64,000 bases of DNA from Allobosea sp. OK403 (GCF_900113835.1 NZ_FOQV01000003.1:682001-746000); one strand, 5' to 3'; shown: positions 35,200-46,081, numbered from the stretch's first letter. The notes: generated from the sequence alone by a model not told the origin. Numbers and translations are program-made.

Positions 35200-36519
35200 A
35201 TGACCGCGCGTGGCCTGATCATCGCCGCGCCGCGCTCCGGCTCGGGCAAGACCACGATCACGCTCGGCTTGCAGCGCGCGCTGGTGCGGCGCGGGCTGAT
35301 CGTGCGGGGGCTGAAATGCGGACCGGACTATATCGATCCGGCCTTCCATGCCGCCGCGACTGGAGCGCCCAGCGCCAATCTCGATTCCTACGCCATGCCC
35401 GACGCATTGCTGCACCAAATCGCGCAGGATGCGGCAGGCCAGGCCGACATCGTCATCGCGGAAGGCTCGATGGGCCTGTTCGACGGCGTGCCGGGCGAGG
35501 CGGGACATACCGGCGCCAGCGCCGACATCGCGGCCTCGATGGGCTGGCCGGTCGTGCTCGTCATCGATGTCTCCGGCCAGGCGCAATCGGCCGCCGCGAT
35601 CGCGCTCGGCTGCATGCATTACGATCCGCGCATCACCATCGCCGGCGTCGTCCTCAACAAGGTCGCGAGCGAGCGCCACCGGCGGCTCGTCGGCCAGGGC
35701 ATGGCGCGTATCGGCCTGCCCGTGCTCGGCTCCTTGCCGCGCGAGGCCAGCCTGATCCTGCCCGAGCGGCACCTCGGATTGGTGCAGGCCGGCGAAACCG
35801 ACGACCTGTTCGCCCGGCTCGATGCGCTGGCGGACGCTATCGCGGCTGCAGTCGATCTCGATGCCGTGCTCGCAGCTGCAGGGACGACGACGATCGCCGC
35901 GCCACTCGCGCCGGCCCCGGCCCTGCCGGCGCCGGGCCGGCGTATCGCCCTTGCCCGCGACGCCGCCTTCAGCTTCGTCTACCCCCATGTCGAGGCCGGC
36001 TGGCGCGCGGCCGGGGCCGAACTCGTGCCGTTCTCACCACTCGCCAATGAGCCGCCGCCCGAGGATTGCGACGCCTGCTGGCTGCCAGGCGGCTATCCTG
36101 AATTGCATGCGGAGCGGATCGCCGGCGCATCACGCTTCCTCGATGGCCTGCGCAGCTTCGCGCAGAGGCGACCGGTCCATGGCGAGTGCGGTGGCTATAT
36201 GGTGCTGGGGCGCTCATTGATCGATGCCGAGGGTGTCACTCACGCCATGGCCGGGCTGCTCGGCGTCGAGACCAGCTTCGCCAAGCGCAAGATGAATCTG
36301 GGCTACCGCCGCGCCGTGCTGCAGGCCGACGGCCCGCTGGGGCAAGCGGGCCAGGCGCTCACGGGCCACGAATTCCACTACGCCACGATCGTCGCGACCG
36401 GAGACGATGCGCCCTTCGCCATGGTCACCGATCCGCATGGCTCGGCTCCCGCGCCCGCCGGCAGCCGGCGCGGCCATGTCACCGGCTCGTTCTTCCACGC
36501 GATCGCGTTGGCGCCGTGA
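35200..36519 (+). CDS. cobB: Hydrogenobyrinic/cobyrinic acid a,c-diamide synthase
   Basis: 439-aa ATP- and glutamine-dependent amidase acting on the a and c carboxylates. The N-terminal dethiobiotin-synthetase-like domain has the P-loop APRSGSGKTT and GLKCGPDYIDP. The C-terminal triad glutaminase domain has Cys330 in PVHGECGGYMVLG and a histidine in TGHEFHYATI. Its product is the substrate of the CobN chelatase. GTGA overlap with bluB. Confidence 0.95.
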   Translation: MTARGLIIAAPRSGSGKTTITLGLQRALVRRGLIVRGLKCGPDYIDPAFHAAATGAPSANLDSYAMPDALLHQIAQDAAGQADIVIAEGSMGLFDGVPGEAGHTGASADIAASMGWPVVLVIDVSGQAQSAAAIALGCMHYDPRITIAGVVLNKVASERHRRLVGQGMARIGLPVLGSLPREASLILPERHLGLVQAGETDDLFARLDALADAIAAAVDLDAVLAAAGTTTIAAPLAPAPALPAPGRRIALARDAAFSFVYPHVEAGWRAAGAELVPFSPLANEPPPEDCDACWLPGGYPELHAERIAGASRFLDGLRSFAQRRPVHGECGGYMVLGRSLIDAEGVTHAMAGLLGVETSFAKRKMNLGYRRAVLQADGPLGQAGQALTGHEFHYATIVATGDDAPFAMVTDPHGSAPAPAGSRRGHVTGSFFHAIALAP

Positions 36520-37136
36520 GTGCGCCGCCGGTCTTCGACGCAGGCTTCGCGCAGCAATTCGCCGCGCTCCTGGCATGGCGGCGCGATGTCCGACGTTTCC
36601 GGCGCGAGCCGCTGCCCGACGGGCTGATCGATACACTACTGGCTCAGGCCGAGCTTTCGCCCTCGGTCGGCCATTCCCAGCCCTGGCGCTGGGTCCGGGT
36701 GCGCGAGGAGGCGCAGCGCGAGACGGCGCGCAACAGCTTCCAGCGCTGCAATGCCGATGCGCTCAGCGACTATGAGGGCGAGCGGGCGCGGCTCTATGCC
36801 AGCCTCAAACTCGAGGGCATGCGCGAGGCGCCCGAGCAGATCGCGGTGTTCTGCGACCATGGCACCCAACGGGGCCATGGGCTTGGGCGGCGGACCATGC
36901 CCGAGATGCTGGATTATTCCGTCGTCGCCGCGATCACGCAGTTCTGGCTCGCGGCGCGGGTCGCGGGCGTGGGCGTCGGCTGGGTCTCGATCCTGGAGCC
37001 GGAGGTCGTGCGAGAGGCGCTCAGTGCGCCGCCGGAGTGGAAGCTGATCGCCTGGCTCTGCATCGGTTGGCCGGAGGAAGAGAGCCACGTGCCCGAGCTC
37101 GTGCGTGCAGGCTGGGAGAGCGGGCGAGCCACGTAA
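36516..37136 (+). CDS. bluB: 5,6-Dimethylbenzimidazole synthase
   Basis: 206-aa nitroreductase-fold enzyme that uses O2 to fragment reduced FMN into the lower ligand of B12. Signature parts: WRRDVRRFRREPLPDG, AELSPSVGHSQPWRWV and GVGVGWVSILEPEVVREAL. GTG start inside the cobB stop. Its presence indicates the cell makes its own DMB and authentic cobalamin aerobically. Confidence 0.95.
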   Translation: MSAPPVFDAGFAQQFAALLAWRRDVRRFRREPLPDGLIDTLLAQAELSPSVGHSQPWRWVRVREEAQRETARNSFQRCNADALSDYEGERARLYASLKLEGMREAPEQIAVFCDHGTQRGHGLGRRTMPEMLDYSVVAAITQFWLAARVAGVGVGWVSILEPEVVREALSAPPEWKLIAWLCIGWPEEESHVPELVRAGWESGRAT

Positions 37137-37153
37137 CCCAACCTCGCAACACA

Positions 37154-37323
37154 AGGCGCGGGGAACCCTCTCCCGTAGGGAGAGGGCAGGGTGAGGGGTC
37201 GGCCGTTTGATGGTTTAGCCGGAGCCCAACCGCATTCCGCCGTAAGGTTGGCGTTCCACTGGTCCAGGGGCCTACACCTCACCCCTGCCCCTCTCCTTAC
37301 AGGAGAGGGGTTCCCCGCGCCTC
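37154..37323. repeat. GGGGAACCCTCTCC palindromic repeat
   Basis: Outer arms aaggcgcggggaaccctctcc and ggagaggggttccccgcgcct bracket about 130 bases with inner hairpins (ctcccgtagggagag). It lies between convergent bluB and scoB. A miniature relative is at 38827-38860. Confidence 0.8.
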
Positions 37324-37352
37324 TAACTGACAGCCGGTGCAGATCTTCAACC

Positions 37353-38006
37353 CTACAGCGCGACCTTGAACGCCGCTTCCGTCTTGCTGGTGATCTCCTC
37401 CAGCGTGACGCCCTCGGCCAGTTCGATCAGGCTCATGCCGCCGCCATTCTCGTCGATCGAGAAGACGCCGAGATCGGTGATCACCATGTCGACCACGCCA
37501 GCTCCGGTCAGCGGCAGATCGCAGGCCTTGAGCAGCTTGGCCGATTCCGAGCCGTCCTTGTTCTTGGCGACATGCTCCATCACCACGACGACCTTCTTGA
37601 CGCCGGCGACAAGGTCCATGGCGCCGCCCATGCCCTTCACCACCTTGCCGGGGATCATCCAGTTGGCGAGGTCGCCATTCTGGGCGACCTGCATGGCCCC
37701 CAGGATCGAGAGGTCGATATGGCCGCCGCGGATCATGCCGAAGGAGTCGGCGGAGGAGAAATAACTCGTCGTCGGGAGTTCGGTGATGGTCTGCTTGCCG
37801 GCATTGATCAGGTCGGGATCCTCATCGCCCTCATAGGGGAAGGGGCCCATGCCGAGCATGCCGTTCTCGGACTGGAGCTGAACCGAAACCCCCGCGGGGA
37901 TGTAGTTCGAGACCAGCGTCGGAATGCCGATGCCGAGATTGACGTAATAGCCGTCCTTGAGTTCCTTGGCGGCGCGGGCTGCGATCTGTTCACGGGTCCA
38001 GGGCAT
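37353..38006 (-). CDS. scoB: 3-oxoacid CoA-transferase subunit B
   Basis: 217-aa beta subunit of a succinyl-CoA:3-oxoacid (or acetate/acetoacetate) CoA-transferase. The catalytic glutamate is Glu47 in [12 protein letters not shown], and [15 protein letters not shown] precedes it. It follows subunit A by 12 bases. Likely used in acetoacetate or short-chain acid activation; the exact acid is not visible. Confidence 0.93.
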   Translation of the reverse strand: MPWTREQIAARAAKELKDGYYVNLGIGIPTLVSNYIPAGVSVQLQSENGMLGMGPFPYEGDEDPDLINAGKQTITELPTTSYFSSADSFGMIRGGHIDLSILGAMQVAQNGDLANWMIPGKVVKGMGGAMDLVAGVKKVVVVMEHVAKNKDGSESAKLLKACDLPLTGAGVVDMVITDLGVFSIDENGGGMSLIELAEGVTLEEITSKTEAAFKVAL

Positions 38007-38018
38007 GTCTTGAACTCC

Positions 38019-38726
38019 TTAAGCCGCGCGCTTGCGGGTGGTGCGCTGCTCGATGCGCTTGGCCGCATTGGTGACGTGGACGATCCGCTTCACGAAGATG
38101 CCCGGCGTATGCATGTGATCGGGATCGATCTCGCCCGCCGGCACGAGATGCTCGACCTGGGCGATGGTCAGCCGCGAGGCCGAGGCCATCATCGGATTGA
38201 AGTTGCGGGCCGTCTTCCGGTAGACGAGATTGCCTTCGGTATCGCCCTTCCAGGCATGGACCAGCGAGATATCGGCGAAGAGGCCGCGCTCCATGATGTA
38301 GCGCTCGCCGTCGAAGACGCGCTCCTCCTTGCCTTCCGCGACCAGCGTGCCGACGCCGGTCTTGGTGAAGAAGGCCGGAATGCCCGCCCCGCCGGCGCGG
38401 ATGCGCTCGGCCAGCGTGCCCTGCGGGGTGAATTCAAGCTCGAGTTCGCCGGCGAGGAACTGCTGGGCGAAGAGTTTGTTCTCGCCGACATAAGACGAGA
38501 TCATCTTCTTGATCTGCCGGGTCTCGAGCAGGATGCCAAGGCCCGCGCCGTCGATGCCGGCATTGTTGGAGATGAAGGTCAGGTCCTTGGCGCCGCTCTC
38601 GCGCACCGCCTCGATCAGCAGATCGGGAATGCCGCAAAGGCCGAAGCCGCCGGCCATGAGGGTCATGCCGTCCTTGATGGCGCCGGCCAGAGCGGCCTTG
38701 GCGTCAGGAAAAACCTTCTTCGACAT
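38019..38726 (-). CDS. scoA: 3-oxoacid CoA-transferase subunit A
   Basis: 235-aa alpha subunit that binds the CoA moiety, with the glycine-rich motif MAGGFGLCGIPDLLIEAV and family segments FISNNAGIDGAGLG and SLVHAWKGDTEGNLVYRKTARNFNP. The C terminus is basic (RTTRKRAA). First gene of the two-gene leftward operon. Confidence 0.93.
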   Translation of the reverse strand: MSKKVFPDAKAALAGAIKDGMTLMAGGFGLCGIPDLLIEAVRESGAKDLTFISNNAGIDGAGLGILLETRQIKKMISSYVGENKLFAQQFLAGELELEFTPQGTLAERIRAGGAGIPAFFTKTGVGTLVAEGKEERVFDGERYIMERGLFADISLVHAWKGDTEGNLVYRKTARNFNPMMASASRLTIAQVEHLVPAGEIDPDHMHTPGIFVKRIVHVTNAAKRIEQRTTRKRAA

Positions 38727-38826
38727 CGCGTTGCCTTTGCCGCTGGAATGACTGGCCGGAGGGCTTGCTAAAGCACTAGCCGAGCGCGAGGGGCGGTTGC
38801 AACATCGACTCTTGCCGGAGAAGCTC

Positions 38827-38860
38827 GGGAACCCCTCTCCCTAAGGAGAGAGGTTCCCCG
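38827..38860. repeat. Short hairpin repeat of the GGGGAACC family
   Basis: gggaacccctctcc and ggagagaggttcccc form a compact hairpin with a ctaa loop, 17 bases past the stop of the cytochrome gene at 38878; it could act as that operon's terminator. Confidence 0.65.
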
Positions 38861-38877
38861 CGGTTCTGCGCTTTACC

Positions 38878-39498
38878 TCACGACGCCGGGCAGGCCGCAC
38901 CGCTATCCGCCCAGGCCTGCATCAGCGCGCCGAACTGGGCATTGGTGCCTGGCGCCGGCTCTCGGCCGGGGCCTGGCTTCCAGCCCCAGAGCACCAGCGA
39001 GTCGGTGGTGACATGCTTGACGATCGCCGCGAGGTCGCGGCCGCCATTGCGGCTCTGGTCCTTGAGCTGCAGGCAGATCTGGCCCAGCGTCTTGCCCTCC
39101 CAGGCCATAGAGGCCGGAGCGAGCGCCCAGTGGCCGTCGCCAGGCACGCGGGCGGGATCGTAGTTCTGCTTGCCATGGCAAGTGGCGCATTCCAGGCCCG
39201 GCGCGCCATGGCCGTCCTTGCCACGCACCACCACGGGCTGGTGCAGGCGGCGCGCATCGGTCTGGCGCGGGCGCTCGGTCGCCGGATGGCAGTTCATGCA
39301 GCGCGGATGCGTCAGCACCTTGCCGATCTCGCCAAACAGCGCAGCCGAGCGCGCCTGCTGGTTGGGGATGGTCGAGAAGCTCGCGGCATCCTGCAGGGGC
39401 GGGCCGCCACGCTGGGGGGCGGATTGGGCGAAGGTCAGCGCCGTGCCGCCGAGGCCGAGCGCCAGCGCCGCTGCGCTCGCAAGGAGGAGAGGCCGCAT
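38878..39498 (-). CDS. Di-haem c-type cytochrome, electron acceptor of the Mo-hydroxylase
   Basis: 206-aa secreted protein with a signal peptide (about residues 1-25, ...LTFA|QS). Two haem-c attachment sites are visible, CMNCH and CATCH. It overlaps the stop of the molybdenum subunit gene (TGATG), so the three genes form a tight operon iorA-iorB-cytochrome. It probably passes electrons from the periplasmic molybdoenzyme to the respiratory chain. Confidence 0.85.
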   Translation of the reverse strand: MRPLLLASAAALALGLGGTALTFAQSAPQRGGPPLQDAASFSTIPNQQARSAALFGEIGKVLTHPRCMNCHPATERPRQTDARRLHQPVVVRGKDGHGAPGLECATCHGKQNYDPARVPGDGHWALAPASMAWEGKTLGQICLQLKDQSRNGGRDLAAIVKHVTTDSLVLWGWKPGPGREPAPGTNAQFGALMQAWADSGAACPAS

Positions 39499-41663
39499 CA
39501 GACCGTTCCTCCAACCATCGGCAATTGCCGGGGCCGGATCTGCCCCAATCGCGCCAAGGCATTGGCCACCGCTGGCCCGATCGGTGGTACGCTGGGCTCG
39601 CCGACGCCGGTCGGCTTCTCCGTCGAGGCGATGATCATGACCTCGACCGCCGGCATCTCGTGGATGCGCAGCGAGCGGTAGCTGTCGAAATTCGTCTGCA
39701 CCGGCTTGCCGGCATCGAGGGTGATCTCGCCATAGAGCGCATGACCGATGCCGAAGCCGATGCCGCCTTCCATTTGGGCGCGGATGACGTCGGGATTGAC
39801 CGCGACGCCGCAATCGACCGCGCACCAGACCTTGTGGACCTTGGGCTCGCCATCGCTGCCGAGCGAGACCTCGGCGATCTGGGCGACGAAGGAGCCGAAG
39901 CTCTCGACCACCGCGACGCCGCGCGCCCGGCCCTCGACGGAGTTGGGCCCGTTCCATTTGGCGAGCTCGGCCACCGCCTTGAGCACGCCCATCGCGCGCG
40001 GCTCCTTGCCCATCATGGCAAGCCGGCCCGCGACCGGATCCAGCCCTGCAGCCTGCAGCAATTCGTCGACGAAACACTCGACCGCATAGGCGGTGTGGGT
40101 GTGGCCGACCGAGCGCCACCACAAGGTCGGCACGCCGACCTTGGCGGTGTGCACCTCGCAGGCGAAATCAGTGATCTCGTAAGGCAGCTCGTTGGCACCC
40201 TCGATCATGGTCGAATCGATGCCGTTCTTCACCACCATCGCCTCGAAGGGCGTGCCGAGGAAGAAGGACTGGCCGACGATGCTGTCGGTCCAGGCCGCGA
40301 TCTTGCCGTCCTTCACCGCCCCGCGCAGCTTGTGCAGGAAGAGCGGGCGGTAATAGCCGCCGGTGAGATCGTCCTCGCGCGTCCAGACCAGCTTGACCGG
40401 GCGGTTGGGGCCGATCGCCTTCGCGACCATGGCAAGCTCGGCCGCCAGGTGCTGGCTGACCTGGGCGCGGCGGCCGAAGGAGCCGCCCGCCAGCATGGTC
40501 TCGAGCCTGACCTTGTCCTGGGGCAAGCCCAGCACGGCCGCGATGGTGGCGTGCTCGGTCGTCTGGAACTGGCTGCCGAAGCGGGCGAGCGCTTGGGTTC
40601 CGTCCCATTCGAGATAGCCGTCGAGCGGCTCCATCGGCGCATGCGCCAGATAGGGGAAGACGAACTCGGCCTCGACCACCGTATCGGCCTTGGCGAGCAC
40701 GGCCTCGGCATCGCCATGCTTGCCGACGACGGTGCCCGGCGTGCGCGCCAGCGCCCGGTATTCGGCGATGAGCTCGCGGCTGCTGCGCTTTTCGGCGGCG
40801 CTCTCGTCCCAGGTGACCTTCAGCGCCTCGCGTCCCTTGATCGCGGGCCACATGCCTGTGGCATAGACTGCGACACCGGAGCCGATCGGCTTGACGTCGA
40901 CCACGCCCTTGACCTTCAGCGTCTCGGCAGCGTCGAAGCTCGCCATCTTGCCGCCAAAGCGCGGCGGGCGAGCGACGACGACCGTCAACATGCCCGGCGT
41001 ATGGATGTCGATGGTGAATTGGGCCTTGCCGCGCGCCTTGTCGGCGCTGTCGAGGCGCTTGACCGCGCCTTCCCTGCCGATCAAGCGGAAATTCGCTGGC
41101 TGCTTCAGCGCCACGTTCTCCGGCACGGGCAGCTTGGAAGCCGCGCCGGCGAATTCGCCGAAGCGGCCCTGTTTGCCAGTGGGATGCTTGAGCACGCCCG
41201 CCTCAACGGTGATCTCGCCAGCCGGGACCTTCCAGGCCTCGGCCGCCGCCTGCACCAGCATGGCGCGCGCCGTCGCGCCGGCCTTGCGCATCTGCTCGAA
41301 GGAATTGGCGATGGCCGAGGAGCCGCCGGTGCCCTGCACGCCGAAGAGGAGGTTGGCGTAGAGCTTGACGTCGGCCGGCGCATGCTCGGCGCGCATCTGG
41401 CCCCAATCGGCGTCCATCTCCTCGGCGACGAGCGTGGTGAGGCCGGTGAACGGCCCCTGGCCGAATTCGATATGCTTGATCAGGACGGTGACCGTGTCGT
41501 CGGCGGCGACGCGGACGAAGGCATTGGGCGCGAAGACGGCTGCACCGCCCGCGGGGCGAGCGGACTGCGCCCTGGCGACCTCCGGCAGATGCAGCCCGAT
41601 GACGAGAGCGCCGGCCCCGGCCAGGAGCGCGCGGCGGGAGAGAGTGATGTCGTGAGCGGTCAT
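39498..41663 (-). CDS. iorB: Molybdopterin subunit, isoquinoline 1-oxidoreductase type
   Basis: 721-aa large subunit of an xanthine-oxidase-family molybdenum hydroxylase (IorB type, with rearranged domain order). The N terminus [16 protein letters not shown]...ARAQ is a Tat signal, implying folding with cofactor and export. Cofactor-binding segments include [24 protein letters not shown] and [28 protein letters not shown]. It hydroxylates an N-heterocycle or aldehyde; the substrate cannot be read. It lacks its own FAD subunit, as in IorAB. Two bases separate it from iorA. Confidence 0.88.
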   Translation of the reverse strand: MTAHDITLSRRALLAGAGALVIGLHLPEVARAQSARPAGGAAVFAPNAFVRVAADDTVTVLIKHIEFGQGPFTGLTTLVAEEMDADWGQMRAEHAPADVKLYANLLFGVQGTGGSSAIANSFEQMRKAGATARAMLVQAAAEAWKVPAGEITVEAGVLKHPTGKQGRFGEFAGAASKLPVPENVALKQPANFRLIGREGAVKRLDSADKARGKAQFTIDIHTPGMLTVVVARPPRFGGKMASFDAAETLKVKGVVDVKPIGSGVAVYATGMWPAIKGREALKVTWDESAAEKRSSRELIAEYRALARTPGTVVGKHGDAEAVLAKADTVVEAEFVFPYLAHAPMEPLDGYLEWDGTQALARFGSQFQTTEHATIAAVLGLPQDKVRLETMLAGGSFGRRAQVSQHLAAELAMVAKAIGPNRPVKLVWTREDDLTGGYYRPLFLHKLRGAVKDGKIAAWTDSIVGQSFFLGTPFEAMVVKNGIDSTMIEGANELPYEITDFACEVHTAKVGVPTLWWRSVGHTHTAYAVECFVDELLQAAGLDPVAGRLAMMGKEPRAMGVLKAVAELAKWNGPNSVEGRARGVAVVESFGSFVAQIAEVSLGSDGEPKVHKVWCAVDCGVAVNPDVIRAQMEGGIGFGIGHALYGEITLDAGKPVQTNFDSYRSLRIHEMPAVEVMIIASTEKPTGVGEPSVPPIGPAVANALARLGQIRPRQLPMVGGTV

Positions 41664-41665
41664 GA

Positions 41666-42127
41666 TCAGGCCTCCAGCGAGCGGGCAGCGCTATGGATCG
41701 CGGCGCGGATGCGGGCATAGGTCGCGCAGCGGCAGATGTTGCCGTTCATGGCGAGATCGATGTCCTGGTCGGTCGGCTTCTTGTTTTCCTTGAGCAAGGC
41801 GATAGCGCTCATCACCTGGCCCGACTGGCAATAGCCGCATTGCGGCACGTCGCCGGCGGTCCAGGCCGCCTGCACCGCCTCGGCCTCGCGGCCGGAGACC
41901 GCCTCGATCGTGGTGATCTCGGCGCCGGCCACGGCGGAAACCGGCGTCACGCAGGAACGCAGCGGCTTGCCGTCGAGATAGACGGTGCAGGCGCCGCATT
42001 GCGCGACGCCGCAGCCGAATTTGGTGCCGGTGAGGCCGAGATTGTCACGCAGCGCCCAGAGCAGGGGCGTGTCGTCGTCGATATCGACGCTATGCGTCGT
42101 TCCGTTGACCTTGAAGGTATGGGCCAT
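41666..42127 (-). CDS. iorA: [2Fe-2S] subunit, isoquinoline 1-oxidoreductase type
   Basis: 153-aa small subunit with two [2Fe-2S] clusters: plant-ferredoxin-like Cys39, Cys44, Cys47 and Cys59, and the second cluster Cys97, Cys100, Cys132 and Cys134. I chose the ATG with GGAGG 5 bases upstream (MAHTFKVNG) over an upstream in-frame start. No signal peptide; it likely travels with the Tat-exported large subunit. First gene of the operon, divergent from a TetR gene across a large palindrome. Confidence 0.93.
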   Translation of the reverse strand: MAHTFKVNGTTHSVDIDDDTPLLWALRDNLGLTGTKFGCGVAQCGACTVYLDGKPLRSCVTPVSAVAGAEITTIEAVSGREAEAVQAAWTAGDVPQCGYCQSGQVMSAIALLKENKKPTDQDIDLAMNGNICRCATYARIRAAIHSAARSLEA

Positions 42128-42242
42128 GGCTGCCTCCGATGCTGATATGACGCAGCGCGGCACCATGGTGCGGATCGAGGCTCGCCCTCGCCGGCCCGAT
42201 CTGACATATCAGAAGCGGGCTATCAATCCGTAGTCCTGGGTC

Positions 42243-42291
42243 GCGCGACTGGACTAATTAGACGTTTTCAGTCTAGTTAGGATAGTCGCGC
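42243..42291. promoter_or_regulatory. Large inverted repeat, likely TetR operator
   Basis: Two 21-bp arms (42243-42263 and 42271-42291) match at 17 of 21 positions around a 7-base spacer. Ends gcgcgact / agtcgcgc and inner tagac / gtcta are perfect. It ends 27 bases before the tetR ATG, in the gap shared with iorA, so one bound dimer pair could control both. Confidence 0.7.
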
Positions 42292-42318
42292 TCAGTTTGG
42301 ATCTTGTCAAGACTGCAA

Positions 42319-42960
42319 ATGGCCGACAGCACCGAAAGTTCCGGCACCGGAGCGAATTCTTGTGCCGAGGATGCGACCACCCGTATCGACCAGATCGCGG
42401 ATGCGGCCCTGCGCCGTTTCGCGCGCTACGGTTTCAAGCGCACCTCGATGGACGACATCGCCAAGGAGGCCGGCCTCGCCAAGGCGACGCTCTATCTGCA
42501 TTTCAAAGGCAAGGACGACGTCTTCCGGGCGATGATGCTGCGGACCGGCCAGCGGGTCGATGCCCGCTGCCAGCGCGTGATGACGATGACGGCTCCGTTT
42601 CCGGAGCGGCTCGCGGCGCTGCTCGACGCGCATTTCGGCACCGGCTACGCCTGTTTCGGCGCGGGCGAGCACCTCCTCGAGCTCAAAGCCGTGATGACGA
42701 GCGTCGCCAGCGCCGAGGTGCAGGTTTTCGAGAGCATCTTCACGCGTCATGCCACCACGCTCCTCGAAAAGGCGGAGGCGGCGGGCGAGATCAGCCTGTC
42801 GCGCAGCGGGCTTTCGACAGCCACCTTCGTGGCGACATTGATGCAGACCGCAGCCGGCGCGAAGGCCGGCGCCAGACTCTCGTGCGAAACTTACGGGGCC
42901 CGCCTGCGCGATCTCGCATCGATCTTCGCCGCCGCTCTGGCGCCGACGGGCCGGGATTGA
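42319..42960 (+). CDS. TetR/AcrR-family transcriptional regulator
   Basis: 213-aa repressor with an N-terminal helix-turn-helix (IADAALRRFARYGFKRTSMDDIAKEAGLAKATLYLHFKGKDDVF, residues about 25-70) and a variable ligand domain. The ATG at 42319 was preferred over a TTG 15 bases upstream. Divergent from iorAB and adjacent to the palindrome, so it probably regulates the molybdoenzyme operon and itself; it could also act on the liv genes downstream. Confidence 0.87.
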   Translation: MADSTESSGTGANSCAEDATTRIDQIADAALRRFARYGFKRTSMDDIAKEAGLAKATLYLHFKGKDDVFRAMMLRTGQRVDARCQRVMTMTAPFPERLAALLDAHFGTGYACFGAGEHLLELKAVMTSVASAEVQVFESIFTRHATTLLEKAEAAGEISLSRSGLSTATFVATLMQTAAGAKAGARLSCETYGARLRDLASIFAAALAPTGRD

Positions 42961-43035
42961 GGGTTTTCATCTCCTGCCTTAGCCAAACGTCGTAATTCGC
43001 GCCGAAACCGCCGCAATTACGGGCAGAAGCCGCCG

Positions 43036-43065
43036 TTGACACTCGCTCGCGGCGCAGTGCAGCAT
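43036..43065 (+). promoter_or_regulatory. Candidate promoter before livG
   Basis: A consensus -35 TTGACA at 43036-43041 is followed 18 bases later by cagcat (43060-43065), a weak -10. It lies 60 bases before the livG ATG. Confidence 0.35.
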
Positions 43066-43124
43066 GACTGCAAGGGGAAACGTAACAAGAAGAAAGAATA
43101 CGATGCTACGCTCTGGCAATCGCC

Positions 43125-43878
43125 ATGGCTGACGACATCATTCTGTCGACGGCGGGACTGACCAAGGACTTCGGCGGCTTCAAAGCCGTCAGCGGCGTCG
43201 ACCTCAAGGTCCGGCGCGGACACATCCATGCGCTGATCGGCCCCAACGGCGCCGGCAAGACGACATGCTTCAATCTGCTGACCAAATTCCTCAGCCCGAC
43301 CAAGGGCGCGATCATCTATAACGGCCGCGACATCACGCGCGAGAAGCCGGCCGAGATCGCGCGGCTCGGCCTCGTGCGCTCCTTCCAGATCTCGGCGGTG
43401 TTCCCGCAGCTCAGCGTGCTGACCAATGTGCGCATCGCGCTGCAGCGCAAGCGCGGCGACTCGTTCGATTTCTGGCGCTCGGAGAAGGTGCTGGCCGGGC
43501 TCGACGAGGAGGCGATGCGCCTCCTCGATGCGGTGGGGCTCGGTTCCTTCGCCGGGCTGGCGGCAGCCGAACTCAGCTATGGCCGCAAGCGCGCGCTCGA
43601 GATCGCCACGACGCTCGCGCTCGATCCCGAAATGCTGCTGCTCGACGAGCCGATGGCCGGCATGGGCCGCGAGGATGTCGAGCGCATCGAGGCCCTGATC
43701 CGCAAGGTCTCGGTGAACCGCACCATCCTGATGGTCGAGCACAATCTCTCGGTGGTCGCCTCGCTCTCGGACCGCATCACGGTTTTGGCACGCGGGCAGG
43801 TGCTGGCCGAGGGTGACTATGCCGCGGTCTCGAAGGATCCGCGCGTGATCGAGGCCTATATCGGCTCGGGGGGCGACC

Positions 43879-43889
<11 letters not shown>
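43125..43889 (+). CDS. livG: Branched-chain amino-acid-type ABC transporter ATPase LivG
   Basis: 254-aa cytoplasmic ATPase. Walker A GPNGAGKTTCFN, signature LSYGRKRALEIA, Walker B LLLDEPMAGMG and the switch histidine in MVEHNLSVV. The extended Q-loop region and IAYIGSGG-like tail fit LivG. Weak ribosome-binding site at the ATG. Overlaps livF by 11 bases. First gene of livG-F-J-H-M. Confidence 0.9.
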
Positions 43890-44622
<733 letters not shown>

Positions 44623-44726
44623 AACCACCCTCCAGGACCCAGAACGCCAAGACTAAGAGCGCCAAAACCAAGCAGTTCAACAACAAGAACAACGTCGAAA
44701 ACGACATTCACTCCAGGGAGAGAACC

Positions 44727-45935
44727 ATGATGAAACTCAAGACCATTCTGGCGACGACGGCGCTGGCGGCGCTGATGGCGAGCCCGGCACTCGCCCAGCA
44801 GATCTCCGTCAAGGCCGGCGTGCTGAACGACCGCTCCGGCCTCTATGCCGACCTCTCCGGCGAGGGCTCGGTCATCGCCGCGCGCCTCGCAGTCGAGGAT
44901 TTCAAGGCCGCCGAGAAGGGCATCAAGGTCGAGATCGTCTCGGCCGACCATCAGAACAAGCCCGATGTCGGCTCGACCATCGCCCGGCAATGGTATGATC
45001 AGGACGGCGTCGACCTGATCCTCGACGTGCCGACCTCTTCGGTGGCGCTCGCCGTGAACCAGATCACCAAGGAAAAGAACAAGATCCACATCAATTCCGG
45101 CGCCGCGTCCTCCGACCTCACCGGCAAGGCCTGCACGCCCAACACGATCCACTGGACCTACGACACCTATGCCCTGGCCCAGGGCACCGGCGGCGCGATG
45201 GTCAAGGCCGGCGGCGACAGCTGGTTCTTCCTGACAGCCGACTATGCCTTCGGCCATGCGCTGGAGCGCGACGCCACCGAGGTCATCACCAAGAATGGCG
45301 GCAAGGTGCTGGGCGCGGTTCGCACACCGTTCCCGGGCACCGATTTCTCCTCCTTCCTGCTGCAGGCGCAGGCCTCGAAGGCCAAGGTCATCGGGCTCGC
45401 CAATGCCGGCGGCGACACCATCAACTCGATCAAGCAGGCCGGCGAATTCGGCATCGTCGCCGGCGGCCAGAAGCTCGCCGGGCTCCTCGTCTTCGCCTCC
45501 GATGTGCATGCGCTCGGCCTGCAGACGGCGCAGGGCCTGGTGCTGACCGAGGCCTTCTACTGGGACACCAACGACCAGACCCGGGCCTGGTCGGAGCGCT
45601 TCGCCAAGCTCAACAACGGCAAGAAGCCGACCATGGTGCAGGCCGGCGTCTATTCCGGCTTGCTGCATTATCTCAAGGCGGTCGAGGCCGCCAAAAGCAA
45701 GGACACCGCCACCGTCATGGCGAAGATGAAGGAGATGCCGACCGACGATCCGCTCTTCGGCAAGGGCACGGTGCGCGCCGACGGCCGCAAGATGCACGAC
45801 ATGTATCTCTTCGAGGTCAAGAAGCCGTCGGAATCGAAGGGGCCCTGGGACTACTACAAGCAGCTCGCAGTGCTGCCGGCCGACAAGGCCTTCCGCCCGC
45901 TCTCCGAAAGCGAGTGCCCGCTCGTCAAGAAGTGA
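44727..45935 (+). CDS. livJ: ABC transporter periplasmic substrate-binding protein (LivJ/K type)
   Basis: 402-aa periplasmic-binding protein of the leucine-binding family. Signal peptide MMKLKTILATTALAALMASPALA cleaved before Q. The mature part begins ISVKAGVLNDRSGLYADLSGEG and contains ITKEKNKIHINSGAASSDLTGK and FLTADYAFGHALERD. Substrate might be an amino acid, amide or aromatic acid; sequence does not tell. The ribosome-binding site suits either of two adjacent ATGs. It sits inside the operon before livH. Confidence 0.9.
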   Translation: MMKLKTILATTALAALMASPALAQQISVKAGVLNDRSGLYADLSGEGSVIAARLAVEDFKAAEKGIKVEIVSADHQNKPDVGSTIARQWYDQDGVDLILDVPTSSVALAVNQITKEKNKIHINSGAASSDLTGKACTPNTIHWTYDTYALAQGTGGAMVKAGGDSWFFLTADYAFGHALERDATEVITKNGGKVLGAVRTPFPGTDFSSFLLQAQASKAKVIGLANAGGDTINSIKQAGEFGIVAGGQKLAGLLVFASDVHALGLQTAQGLVLTEAFYWDTNDQTRAWSERFAKLNNGKKPTMVQAGVYSGLLHYLKAVEAAKSKDTATVMAKMKEMPTDDPLFGKGTVRADGRKMHDMYLFEVKKPSESKGPWDYYKQLAVLPADKAFRPLSESECPLVKK

Positions 45936-45952
45936 GCGGCTGCTATAGCGTC

Positions 45953-46081
45953 ACTCTCGGGCTTGTGCCCTGAGAGTCTCGTGACCAGAGCAAGCTGGTT
46001 TCGGAGATGGTCGGGTCAAGCCCGACCATGACGGCCGCCGAAATGGATCCCGGCCCATTGCTTCGCTCCGGCCGGGATCAC
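45953..46081. repeat. Stem-loop plus palindromic repeat between livJ and livH
   Basis: An imperfect stem (45953-45961 with 45968-45977) follows livJ by 17 bases. Then come gatggtcgggtcaagcccgaccatgacgg and a gatcccggc...gccgggatca hairpin of the GTCATGG/CATCCCGGG families. Such a barrier could raise livJ message relative to livH-M (inference). Confidence 0.6.

Noticed and set aside
34016..35203. 395-aa plus-strand frame
   Set aside because: Shadow of cbiD, which has the complete family motifs on the minus strand.
39525..41720. 731-aa plus-strand frame
   Set aside because: Antisense to the molybdenum subunit gene iorB; no recognisable domain.
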